From an uncultured Bacteroidales bacterium (lineage in GTDB: Bacteria > Bacteroidota > Bacteroidia > Bacteroidales > UBA932): a DNA stretch of 6,624 nt. The notes beneath the pieces were generated by a model, which was not told the origin of the DNA, did not search any database, and was given only the letters and a program-made list of their open reading frames with translations. The stretch covers positions 1 to 6,624 of the forward strand of contig CAJUEK010000079.1 of NCBI GenBank assembly GCA_910585445.1, in the 5' to 3' direction. The position numbers and the translations under genes were made by a program. Positions 1 through 6,593 of this stretch are shown here, piece by piece. Position 1 is the stretch's first letter, and each line of letters begins with the position of its first letter.

Positions 1-9
1 GCTCTTCCG
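1..9. other. possible residual Illumina adapter stem at contig start
   Basis: The first nine bases, GCTCTTCCG, match the part of the TruSeq adapter stem common to both adapter arms. Read on the minus strand the contig ends in CGGAAGAGC, which is exactly where the two TruSeq arms diverge, and an assembler would naturally stop there. The neighbouring adapter bases (AGAT on the minus strand) are not present, so the match is only nine bases. It could also be genuine coding sequence, since it reads in frame as Glu-Glu in the carrier-protein fragment. The certain adapter at the other end raises the odds of an artefact. Confidence 0.4.
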
Positions 10-52
10 TCAGGAAGTTCCTGACTTTTTCTTCAATTTCTCCTCTGTTCAT
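1..52 (-). CDS. acyl carrier protein-like, N-terminal fragment (runs off the left end)
   Basis: Only the first 17 codons are present. From the ATG at 52-50 the minus strand reads MNRGEIEEKVRNFLTEE. A short charged first helix of the form (E/K)xxVxxFLxEE is typical of the start of small acyl carrier proteins, which carry acyl chains on a phosphopantetheine arm in the cytoplasm. The diagnostic DSL serine motif, expected about 20 residues further on, lies outside the window, so the family call rests on helix-1 resemblance and context. The ATG lies 42 bases after the stop of the co-directional ammonia-lyase gene, suggesting one transcript. A carrier protein beside an aromatic ammonia-lyase is a known pairing in flexirubin and aryl-polyene clusters. 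The last two or three codons may be adapter rather than genome (bases 1-9). No convincing ribosome binding site precedes the ATG, which is normal for Bacteroidota. Confidence 0.55.
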   Translation of the reverse strand, partial: MNRGEIEEKVRNFLTEE

Positions 53-94
53 ATTCTTGTATTTTATCCAATCCTTAATCTTGGCACACGGCTA

Positions 95-1603
95 TTACAT
101 TTCCCTGAGCCATTTTTCCACTGCGGAGATTTCCTCATAGAAAGGCGTGTCCTCCACAAAGACAGGCACAATCGCACGTACCCTGTCATAGACCTCACGT
201 GTGCGCGGGGCAAGACTTGAGGAAATCCCGAGACAATCGACAGCCTGCACGAGAGCGATGTACAATATGGACATCACCTGATATGCGTTGTCGATTACCT
301 GGCCGCAGATAAGAGCGGAATTGGTGCCCATGCTCACAATGTCCTGATTGTCATTATTGTTCGGGATGCTATGCACATAGTTAGGCATCGACAGGGTCTG
401 GCATTCCGCGGTGGTTGAAGTCGCAGTGAACTGGCAGGCCTGCATCCCGTAGTTCAGCCCGAGTTTTCCCATATTCAGGAACGGAGGCAGAATGCCGTTA
501 ATGCGGTCATGGAAGAGATAGTTGAGCTGTCTCTCGGCTGTCATTGCCACTCTTGTAACGGCAATCTTCACCTTGTCCTGCTCCAGCGAAACATAATCCC
601 CGTGGAAATTGCCGCCATGATATACATTGCGCGACTGAGGGTCAATTATCGGATTGTCACATGCCGAGTTCAGTTCCTCCTCGAGTATCCTGCGGGAATT
701 TTTCAGTGTCTCATATACCGGACCGAGTATCTGAGGGGTGCAGCGCAGGGAATAGTAGGCCTGTACCTTATGGGTGAACACCTCCTCTCCGGCGTGTCCG
801 TTGTCATACAGGGCATGCTCGCGCTTACAGAGGCACTTGCTGTCCTGGGAGATTTCCCTCATCGTCGAGGCTATGGCCTGCTGGCCTTCATGTCTCCTGC
901 ATCCGTTCAGCTCCTCCGACATAAGGTCGTCATACGAAGAGGCTATCTCGTTCATCATCACAGAAGCCGTCACCGCATGGTCCAGAAGCTGCTCAGCCAA
1001 AAGCTGGTTCACCATACCGATACCTGTCATGACAGATGTTCCGTTCGTGATGGACAACCCTTCGCGTATATGTATCCGGAACGGCTCCAGTGCGTTTTCC
1101 CTCATTACCTCTGCCGAAGGACGCCACTCACCGTGCCAGTGCACCTTGCCTTCTCCGATGAGCGTAAGCGCGATATGCGCAAGCTGGACAAGATCACCGC
1201 TGGCCCCGACGCTTCCGTGCCTGGGTATGAAAGGATATATGTCACGATTTATGAATTCCGCGAGCAGGCGCACAAGATCCGGATGAACTCCGCTTTTGCA
1301 CTGCAGGAAAGTACCGAGCCTCGCTATCATGGCGGACTTTACAAGCATGTCCGGCAACGGCTCACCGGCTCCGCAGGCATGGCTCCTGATTATATTGTAC
1401 TGAAGGTCAGACAGGTATTTGTCATCCACCCTCCATTGTGCCATAGGACCGAAGCCCGTATTGATTCCGTATATGACTTTATCAGCAGAAAATTCTTTCA
1501 GGAAACTGAAGCACGCTCCGATTTCCTTAATCGGAAGCTCGGACAGGTCTATTTTATCGCCGTGATATAATATGTCGCGGACTTTATCCAAAGTCAAAAC
1601 CAT
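95..1603 (-). CDS. MIO-dependent aromatic amino acid ammonia-lyase (probable tyrosine or histidine ammonia-lyase)
   Basis: This enzyme removes ammonia from an aromatic amino acid, giving an aryl-acrylic acid such as 4-coumarate (from tyrosine) or urocanate (from histidine). It is cytoplasmic, with no signal peptide or membrane segment. Ala134-Ser135-Gly136, inside GASGDLVQLAH, would cyclise to the MIO prosthetic group. Other active-site elements of the family are visible: Tyr45 in VIYGINTGFG, Asn187 in ITNGTS, Tyr284/Arg287 in YYSLRCTPQ, and Asn317 in DNPII. The 502-residue length fits the bacterial family, and the start gives the usual N-terminus. The selectivity pair is Ser74-His75, as in HutH. 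However, the HutH signature NQEDHVSM is replaced by NQDIVSMG (419-426), and the sequence resembles, from memory, the Flavobacterium johnsoniae tyrosine ammonia-lyase more than HutH. No hut genes are nearby. The next gene downstream is a carrier-protein fragment, favouring a role in pigment starter-acid supply. The family call is firm; the substrate is inferred. Confidence 0.9.
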   Translation of the reverse strand: MVLTLDKVRDILYHGDKIDLSELPIKEIGACFSFLKEFSADKVIYGINTGFGPMAQWRVDDKYLSDLQYNIIRSHACGAGEPLPDMLVKSAMIARLGTFLQCKSGVHPDLVRLLAEFINRDIYPFIPRHGSVGASGDLVQLAHIALTLIGEGKVHWHGEWRPSAEVMRENALEPFRIHIREGLSITNGTSVMTGIGMVNQLLAEQLLDHAVTASVMMNEIASSYDDLMSEELNGCRRHEGQQAIASTMREISQDSKCLCKREHALYDNGHAGEEVFTHKVQAYYSLRCTPQILGPVYETLKNSRRILEEELNSACDNPIIDPQSRNVYHGGNFHGDYVSLEQDKVKIAVTRVAMTAERQLNYLFHDRINGILPPFLNMGKLGLNYGMQACQFTATSTTAECQTLSMPNYVHSIPNNNDNQDIVSMGTNSALICGQVIDNAYQVMSILYIALVQAVDCLGISSSLAPRTREVYDRVRAIVPVFVEDTPFYEEISAVEKWLREM

Positions 1604-1622
1604 AGATGCTCTTTTAAAAACG

Positions 1623-1654
1623 CAAATTTAATATAATATCTGAAATATTCCGAA
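1623..1654 (-). promoter_or_regulatory. candidate Bacteroidota-type promoter for the ammonia-lyase
   Basis: On the minus strand, TAAATTTG (plus positions 1623-1630) is a perfect match to the Bacteroidota -7 element TAnnTTTG. Twenty bases upstream lies TTCG (plus 1651-1654), a one-mismatch version of the TTTG -33 element. The -7 element ends 19 bases before the ATG, so the leader would be only about 12-15 bases. An 11-base inverted repeat with one central base (TATTC-C-GAATA, 1646-1656) overlaps the -33 element and could be an operator, but it is short and AT-rich. Confidence 0.5.
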
Positions 1655-1666
1655 TAATCCCAAACC

Positions 1667-1696
1667 TTTGCATTCTTTCTTCAGGCACTGATTTTG
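1667..1696 (+). promoter_or_regulatory. candidate Bacteroidota-type promoter for the GH13 gene
   Basis: TTTG at 1667-1670 is followed after 18 bases by TGATTTTG at 1689-1696, which matches the -7 consensus TAnnTTTG except at the second base. The spacing is slightly short of the usual 19-20 bases. Transcription would begin near 1702, giving a leader of roughly 30 bases before the ATG at 1735. It lies back to back with the ammonia-lyase promoter; the two -33 elements are only 12 bases apart, so a protein bound between them could affect both. Confidence 0.35.
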
Positions 1697-1734
1697 CAGT
1701 AAAATGGCGCGCATTTATAAATGAAATTCAAATC

Positions 1735-3399
1735 ATGCCCAAAACAATCATATACCAGATGCTCCCGCGGCTCTGGGGAAACGACTGCAAGACAAACAAG
1801 AAAAACGGGACACTCGAAGAAAACGGAACCGGCAAATTCTCCGGCATCACCAAATCCGACTTGGAATACATCAAATGGCTCGGCTGCAGCCATGTCTGGT
1901 TTACAGGTGTCATCAGGCACTCGACAAAAGCCGGCACAGAAGGCTGCACGGCATCCCACCCCCAATTCGTAAAAGGGGAGGCCGGGTCACCATATGCGAT
2001 TTGCGATTATTATGACGTGAACCCTTATCTTGCAGACTCTCCTGCTGACAGAATGTCAGAATTTCGGGAACTGGTACAGCGCACCCATGACGCAGGCCTT
2101 AAGGTAATAATAGATTTTGTTCCCAATCATGTAGCCAGGGACTACGGCAAGACGGCCATGTCACCGGGACACCCGGTGCTCGGAGCGGAAGACGACAAGA
2201 CCGTCCACTGGAAAGCCGAAAACGACTTCCTGTACTATCCGGGCGAGCAGCTAAGGCTTCCCAGGGCGGTGCCGCAAGGGTTCGGGCCATATGTGGAGAT
2301 GCCGGCAATGGCGACCGGAAACAATTGCTACAGCGCGTCACCAGGAATAAACGACTGGTATGAGACCGTAAAAATCAACTATTGCGACTTCCACACCCCG
2401 ACATGGGACAAGATGCTGGATATCGTGGATTTCTGGGCATCACAGGGAGTTGACGGATTCCGGTGCGACATGGTAGAGCTTGTTCCTCCGCAGTTCATGC
2501 AGTGGCTCATAGCCGGAATAAAGAAAAAGCACCCTTCCATAATATTCATAGCGGAAGTCTATAAAAAGGAACTGTACGGGCAATATGTCCGCGAAGTCGG
2601 TTTCGACCTTCTGTACGACAAGTCAGGCCTGTACGACACCCTGCGCACTATCGTCGAGAAGAACGCCAATGACAACGGCATGCCCGTGGAGCTTTGGCAG
2701 TCTACGACAGGAATAACAAGAAACTGGCAGTTCCTCGGCGACCTGCAGCCCTATATGCTGAATTTCCTTGAGAATCACGACGAGCAGAGATTCGCTTCAG
2801 ACTTTTTCGGAGGCGACTCCTCCAGGACATTTGCACCTCTATACGTTTCACTGATGCTCAACACCGCTCCTTTCATGATTTATTTCGGCGAGGAGACAGG
2901 GGAGAAGGGAATGGACTCAGAAGGACTCAGCGGTACCGACGGACGGACAACAATCTTCGACTGGTGGAGCATCGGCTCAATCCAAAGGCTGCGCAAAGTC
3001 ATAGCTTCGGAGCAATACCGCACCCTGGACGTGGAGAAAATTACAGATGCCGGGCTTGAGCGCAAAGAAGCAGAAATATTCTGCAGGTTTGCCCAAGCAG
3101 TGCGTCTTGCGTCTTCGGACGAGGCCATATGCAAAGGCACAACTTATGACCTGTGCTATTGCAACATGAGTTCGGACGGGTTCGACAAGAACAGGCACTT
3201 TGCTTTCCTGAGGGACTTCGAAGAGCATACTCTGCTTGTGGCCGCCAACTTCTCCGACAAACCGTCATGCATGGAAATCACCATTCCGCAGCACGCGTTC
3301 GACTGGATGGAAATCCCTGTCACCGAAGAGCTGCACCCGGGCAAGACCATAAAGATTGAAGTTGCCCCAATGGACGGCAAAGTAATAACATTGATATAG
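1735..3399 (+). CDS. cytoplasmic GH13 alpha-amylase-family glycoside hydrolase
   Basis: A 554-residue retaining alpha-glucan-active enzyme of family GH13. The N-terminus (MPKTIIYQMLPRLWGN) enters the (beta/alpha)8 barrel directly, with no signal peptide or lipobox, so it should act in the cytoplasm on imported oligosaccharides or glycogen. All four GH13 regions are visible: region I DFVPNH (127-132), region II GFRCDMVEL with nucleophile Asp245, region III FIAEVY with acid/base Glu274, and region IV LENHDEQR with Asp349. A beta-rich C-terminal domain occupies about 485-554. Region II is unusual: the Lys-His pair that follows the nucleophile in typical alpha-amylases is Glu248-Leu249 here, so ordinary alpha-amylase specificity cannot be assumed. 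No SusC/SusD genes or other carbohydrate enzymes occur in the window, so it appears to be a single-gene unit ending at a strong hairpin. Family and catalysis are confident; hydrolase versus transglycosylase and the substrate are open. Confidence 0.92.
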   Translation: MPKTIIYQMLPRLWGNDCKTNKKNGTLEENGTGKFSGITKSDLEYIKWLGCSHVWFTGVIRHSTKAGTEGCTASHPQFVKGEAGSPYAICDYYDVNPYLADSPADRMSEFRELVQRTHDAGLKVIIDFVPNHVARDYGKTAMSPGHPVLGAEDDKTVHWKAENDFLYYPGEQLRLPRAVPQGFGPYVEMPAMATGNNCYSASPGINDWYETVKINYCDFHTPTWDKMLDIVDFWASQGVDGFRCDMVELVPPQFMQWLIAGIKKKHPSIIFIAEVYKKELYGQYVREVGFDLLYDKSGLYDTLRTIVEKNANDNGMPVELWQSTTGITRNWQFLGDLQPYMLNFLENHDEQRFASDFFGGDSSRTFAPLYVSLMLNTAPFMIYFGEETGEKGMDSEGLSGTDGRTTIFDWWSIGSIQRLRKVIASEQYRTLDVEKITDAGLERKEAEIFCRFAQAVRLASSDEAICKGTTYDLCYCNMSSDGFDKNRHFAFLRDFEEHTLLVAANFSDKPSCMEITIPQHAFDWMEIPVTEELHPGKTIKIEVAPMDGKVITLI

Positions 3400-3425
3400 T
3401 CAAATTGCCTCATATTTTCACGGAA

Positions 3426-3478
3426 AAACCCGTTTAACAAAAATGTTTCAAAAGTAAACAAATTTGTTAAACGGGTTT
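3426..3478. terminator. bidirectional intrinsic terminator between convergent genes
   Basis: A perfect 16-base inverted repeat, AAACCCGTTTAACAAA at 3426-3441 and its complement at 3463-3478, encloses a 21-base loop. The loop contains a further 5-base pairing (3444-3448 with 3456-3460). On the plus strand the stem is followed by TTTATTTT; on the minus strand it is followed by a run of five T. The hairpin starts 26 bases after the GH13 stop and lies 26 bases beyond the stop of the convergent 993-codon gene, so it can terminate transcription from both sides. Confidence 0.88.
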
Positions 3479-3504
3479 ATTTTCTGCACTTTGTGTTAGA
3501 GTTG

Positions 3505-6486
3505 TCAATATCCGACTATAGCCTCGCCCTTATTGCGGTCAATATACCCCGTAACACATTCCGGAGCCTTGCAGAGCCTCACAAAACGGCCCTGATGGAC
3601 GCACTCCATGGCATCGAGAGCCGCTTCGTCAATCACTCCGTCACCCGTCACCGTGTCAACCGTCAGGTAGCCGACTCCGAGAGAGGTTATGTTCTGAAAG
3701 AAATGCGTGCCCTGGCTCGGCTCGATACGATAGCCCGGAATGGCGCTCTCGACAATCATCCTCGCCTCTGAGATGTCGGTCCATGCGACAGGAATGCCAA
3801 GCCACGGGTCAGACGAGCCCCATCTGCCCGGACCTATCAGCAGGTAAGAAGCACCTTCCGCTTTTGCCCATGCATTGGCACGCGCGATTTCCGCAGCCAT
3901 CTCCTTTGTAGCCGCACTGTCAAAAGTAGCAGACGGGACATACATGACATATTTCATTCCTTCAGTATATCCCGCACCAAGAGCCTTCGACGAACGGACC
4001 AGGACATGCTCCATCTCATCACCGACCTTTTCTATGCTCACATTGCGGTCATCAGAAAACTCACCTGCCGGACGCACCTGAAGAAGCTTCATGACAATCT
4101 CCTGAGCATTCGTACCCGGAATCACATCAGCGGCAAACTCCATCTCAACGTCACACATCAGCTCTCTTTTGCATATGCCAAGGACATCCCTTATGATTTG
4201 CGCGATGGGAAAACGCCCGTATTTGAGTATCGCATCAAACGAAATTATCCGCGGCCCGTTTGCGGCGACACCCGGAAGCATTCGGTTGTTCTCCATGCTG
4301 AATGTAGATGCCACAAGCTCAGGATGAGGGAAAGAAGAAAGCGTCTCGGCAATCTGCACATGAGCAAGGTTCACGCCCTCGTTGCGCGAAATCTTGAACG
4401 CTCCGGGACGCAAATCAAGCGCATACATCATTTTCTGCGTATCCCTAAGGGCCAGCTTAGGCTCGGACAGCTGGAGAATCTTTTTAGGGAATCTCGGACT
4501 GAACCTCAGCGAACTGCCTCCGTCCACAACTGTCTTTCCGAGTCCGAAAGCCATGTTCACGATTCCGTCCTCAGGCTTCTCGCTTCCGATAGGGTAGAAA
4601 TTGACTGAACGGGCGACTCCGGATAGCATAGGATAATACAGGCCGTCATATTCCGTCCCGCAGATGCTCTGCACCACAACCGCCATCTTTTCCTCACTCA
4701 GAAGATTGGCGGTCGCCTGTATGTAAGCCCTGCTGCCGCTATAGAAAACCGATGCATAGACACTCTTGATTGCTTTTCCGAGCATTCGAAGCATCTGGTC
4801 GCGGTTCTCCGTGAACGGAATCATATAAGTCGAATACACTCCGGCAAAAGGCTGCCAGCTGCTGTCCTCCAACTTTGAGCTTGACCTTACGGCAAGAGGG
4901 GAGCGCACCGTACTTATGAAAGAACGCAACTGCTCCACAAGTTCCTCCGGAAGTCGAGATGACACAAACTCAGAGAGCACTTCTTCGTCAGAAATGTCTG
5001 AGTCAATCACATACTGAAGCCCGTTCTCTATTATGAAACGGTCGAAACAGTCCGTGGATATGACGACGGTCCGCGGAATCGAGATTTTCACATTCTCATA
5101 TTTGTCCGCGAGATTGTACTTATATATCAAGCTGTTGAGAAACGCGAGTCCGCGTGCCTTGCCGCCGATTGAGCCTTCACCCATCCGGGAGAACCATATA
5201 TAAGGCTCATAGCTGTCCTTGTCAAAATGGGCGATTACCCCGCGTCCGGTGAGGGCATGGTAATCACGTATCTGCTGCGAGACATATTCACGCAGAGCCG
5301 CCGTATCCGCAAACTCACTTTCCTGGACTGTCTTGAACTTTGCGCCGAGCGTGAACAGCCCTCGCGCCATCAGCCATTTCGAAAGCATGTTCCTCGAAGT
5401 GTTGTACAGCAGCACCTCATCAGGAATCTCACGCATCTTCTGCTCCAGTTCCTTCAGATTGGCGGCCCTGCCGTATTCAGCCTTTGAGGAGTCACGGAAA
5501 ACGAAGTCGCCGAAACCGAACTCTTCCTTGATATAATCGGAAAGCTGAAGCATCAGGGTCTTGGAATATTTCCTAATGAAACCTGCGCCAAGCCATGCCG
5601 CCACAGATGCGACGCTTTCCTGCGAAGACTGCAGGAGCACAGGCATCATCGGGTCATCCCTGCGTATATGCCTTACCAGTTCAATTCCGGCATCAAGCTT
5701 CTCCATGTCGGGACTGTCTCCGCGGTGTACTGTGAACCCGACATCTGAAATGACGCCGAGCATATTGGACTTGTACTTGGCGTACATATCCATTGCATCA
5801 TCAAGATTGGTGGCAAGAAGAATCTTAGGCCGGGAGCGCTTGCGGAATTTGCGCTGGTGTTCATTGAGTGTTTCTTTCAGGAATTCCGCGCTCTGCTTGA
5901 GTATAAGTTTGTAGAGTTCAGGCAGATAGGTCGAATAGTAGCGCACGGAGTCTTCGACAAGCAGAATGACCTGCACGCCAACTCCAAGTATGTCATTCTC
6001 GGCGTTGATGCTGTCTTCGAACAATTTGATTATGGCCACTATCAGGTCCGCATTTCCATACCAGCTGAACATGTAGTCAATGGCTGAGGTATCCTGCATG
6101 GAGAGCCTCCTGTAAATCTCTTTGGAGAAATGCGTCAGAAGCACGAACGGAGTCCTGTTGCCTTCCGCCTTAAGGTCAGAAGCCAGGGCGAAAACGTCCT
6201 TGTCACCCGTATTGTACATGCAGATAATCATGTCTATGTCATCATGCTTGCTTATAGTGGCACGGGCTTCCGCAGATGTCTTCACCCACACGAACTGCGG
6301 AGGGCTGCTGAGATTCAGGTCAATATATTCATGATATATCTGGGTCTCAATCTGCCCGTCCTCCTCAAGGATGAATGCATCGTAATTGCTGCATATCATC
6401 AGGATTTTCCTTACACGGAACTTAATCAGGGAGCCGTAGTCAGTCCCTTTCAGCTCTTTGAGCATCACCGGCTCTATAGTGTTCAT
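3505..6486 (-). CDS. receiver-like/PEP-pyruvate-binding ATP-grasp protein, often labelled PEP synthase, function unknown
   Basis: A 993-residue soluble protein without signal peptide. Residues about 27-155 form a degenerate response-regulator-like domain with no aspartate at the acceptor position (IICMYNTGD). Residues about 171-320 form a second one that keeps the receiver residues Glu178-Asp179, Asp248 (ISDVGF), Ser287/288 and Lys306. Residues about 431-806 match the PEP synthase/PPDK nucleotide-binding domain: GGKARGL with Lys443, VRSSSKLEDS with Arg534, FAGVYSTY (547-554), and the closing QVRP (803-806). In PEP synthase and PPDK a phosphohistidine swivel domain (GGxxSH) and a PEP-binding barrel follow; neither is present. 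A distinct 190-residue C-terminal domain follows instead, with GPGRWGSSDPW (885-895) and PSQGTHFFQN (923-932). I recall similar proteins of this length across Bacteroidota, so it is probably a conserved, uncharacterised family rather than a broken enzyme. It cannot make PEP by the known mechanism. It starts 26 bases after the methyltransferase stop and is probably co-transcribed with it. Confidence 0.85.
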   Translation of the reverse strand: MNTIEPVMLKELKGTDYGSLIKFRVRKILMICSNYDAFILEEDGQIETQIYHEYIDLNLSSPPQFVWVKTSAEARATISKHDDIDMIICMYNTGDKDVFALASDLKAEGNRTPFVLLTHFSKEIYRRLSMQDTSAIDYMFSWYGNADLIVAIIKLFEDSINAENDILGVGVQVILLVEDSVRYYSTYLPELYKLILKQSAEFLKETLNEHQRKFRKRSRPKILLATNLDDAMDMYAKYKSNMLGVISDVGFTVHRGDSPDMEKLDAGIELVRHIRRDDPMMPVLLQSSQESVASVAAWLGAGFIRKYSKTLMLQLSDYIKEEFGFGDFVFRDSSKAEYGRAANLKELEQKMREIPDEVLLYNTSRNMLSKWLMARGLFTLGAKFKTVQESEFADTAALREYVSQQIRDYHALTGRGVIAHFDKDSYEPYIWFSRMGEGSIGGKARGLAFLNSLIYKYNLADKYENVKISIPRTVVISTDCFDRFIIENGLQYVIDSDISDEEVLSEFVSSRLPEELVEQLRSFISTVRSPLAVRSSSKLEDSSWQPFAGVYSTYMIPFTENRDQMLRMLGKAIKSVYASVFYSGSRAYIQATANLLSEEKMAVVVQSICGTEYDGLYYPMLSGVARSVNFYPIGSEKPEDGIVNMAFGLGKTVVDGGSSLRFSPRFPKKILQLSEPKLALRDTQKMMYALDLRPGAFKISRNEGVNLAHVQIAETLSSFPHPELVASTFSMENNRMLPGVAANGPRIISFDAILKYGRFPIAQIIRDVLGICKRELMCDVEMEFAADVIPGTNAQEIVMKLLQVRPAGEFSDDRNVSIEKVGDEMEHVLVRSSKALGAGYTEGMKYVMYVPSATFDSAATKEMAAEIARANAWAKAEGASYLLIGPGRWGSSDPWLGIPVAWTDISEARMIVESAIPGYRIEPSQGTHFFQNITSLGVGYLTVDTVTGDGVIDEAALDAMECVHQGRFVRLCKAPECVTGYIDRNKGEAIVGY

Positions 6487-6512
6487 GTCCTGCGCTTTAT
6501 AGATGGTTAATA

Positions 6513-6593
6513 TTATCCGAGCCTCCTCCTGAATTCCGCCACGGTCACAGCGGTGGCCACGGCAGCATTGAGAGACTCAGAGCCAGGTTCCCA
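6513..6593 (-). CDS. TrmH/SpoU-family RNA 2'-O-methyltransferase, C-terminal fragment
   Basis: The last 26 codons plus a TAA stop (6515-6513) of a minus-strand gene cut off by the contig end. The peptide includes SESLNAAVATAV followed by AEFRRRLG. The (E/x)SLNxxVAxA segment is the third conserved SpoU motif, which forms part of the S-adenosylmethionine-binding trefoil knot, and a terminal EFRR-like tail is common in Bacteroidota members. These enzymes methylate ribose 2'-hydroxyls in tRNA or rRNA. Neither substrate nor subfamily (TrmH, RlmB and others) can be told from this fragment. Codons beyond 6593 are adapter and must not be translated. The stop lies 26 bases upstream of the next co-directional ATG, consistent with an operon. 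Confidence 0.7.
   Translation of the reverse strand, partial: WEPGSESLNAAVATAVTVAEFRRRLG

Noticed and set aside
9..30. Inverted repeat GTCAGGAA-G-TTCCTGAC followed by five T, looking like a plus-strand terminator
   Set aside because: It lies in the coding start of the carrier-protein fragment (codons for Val-Arg-Asn-Phe-Leu), no plus-strand gene leads into it, and part of it borders possible adapter. It was also considered as a fold-back artefact, but the protein reading is sensible.
509..1570. Long open frame on the plus strand (353 codons) antisense to the ammonia-lyase, plus a shorter one at 774-1286
   Set aside because: The minus strand encodes a complete, motif-rich lyase over the same bases. 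The plus-strand translation has no recognisable motif and no promoter, so it is a by-product of codon bias.
95..1603. Calling the lyase hutH of a histidine degradation pathway
   Set aside because: The HutH motif NQEDHVSM is missing, no other hut gene is present, and the next gene resembles a carrier protein. Histidine activity cannot be excluded, so no gene symbol is given.
4006..4608. Plus-strand open frame of 200 codons inside the 993-codon gene, and several shorter ones (for example 5561-5914 and 6130-6510)
   Set aside because: They lie opposite conserved segments of the ATP-grasp and receiver-like domains and show no domain features of their own.
3505..6486. Calling the 993-residue protein phosphoenolpyruvate synthase (ppsA) or pyruvate phosphate dikinase
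   Set aside because: Only the nucleotide-binding domain is shared; the GGxxSH phosphohistidine motif and the PEP-binding barrel are missing.
6522..6530. AGGAGGAGG on the minus strand as a strong Shine-Dalgarno sequence for the 993-codon gene
   Set aside because: It is three Arg codons at the end of the methyltransferase, about 35 bases upstream of the ATG, too far to position a ribosome. Bacteroidota rarely rely on such sites.
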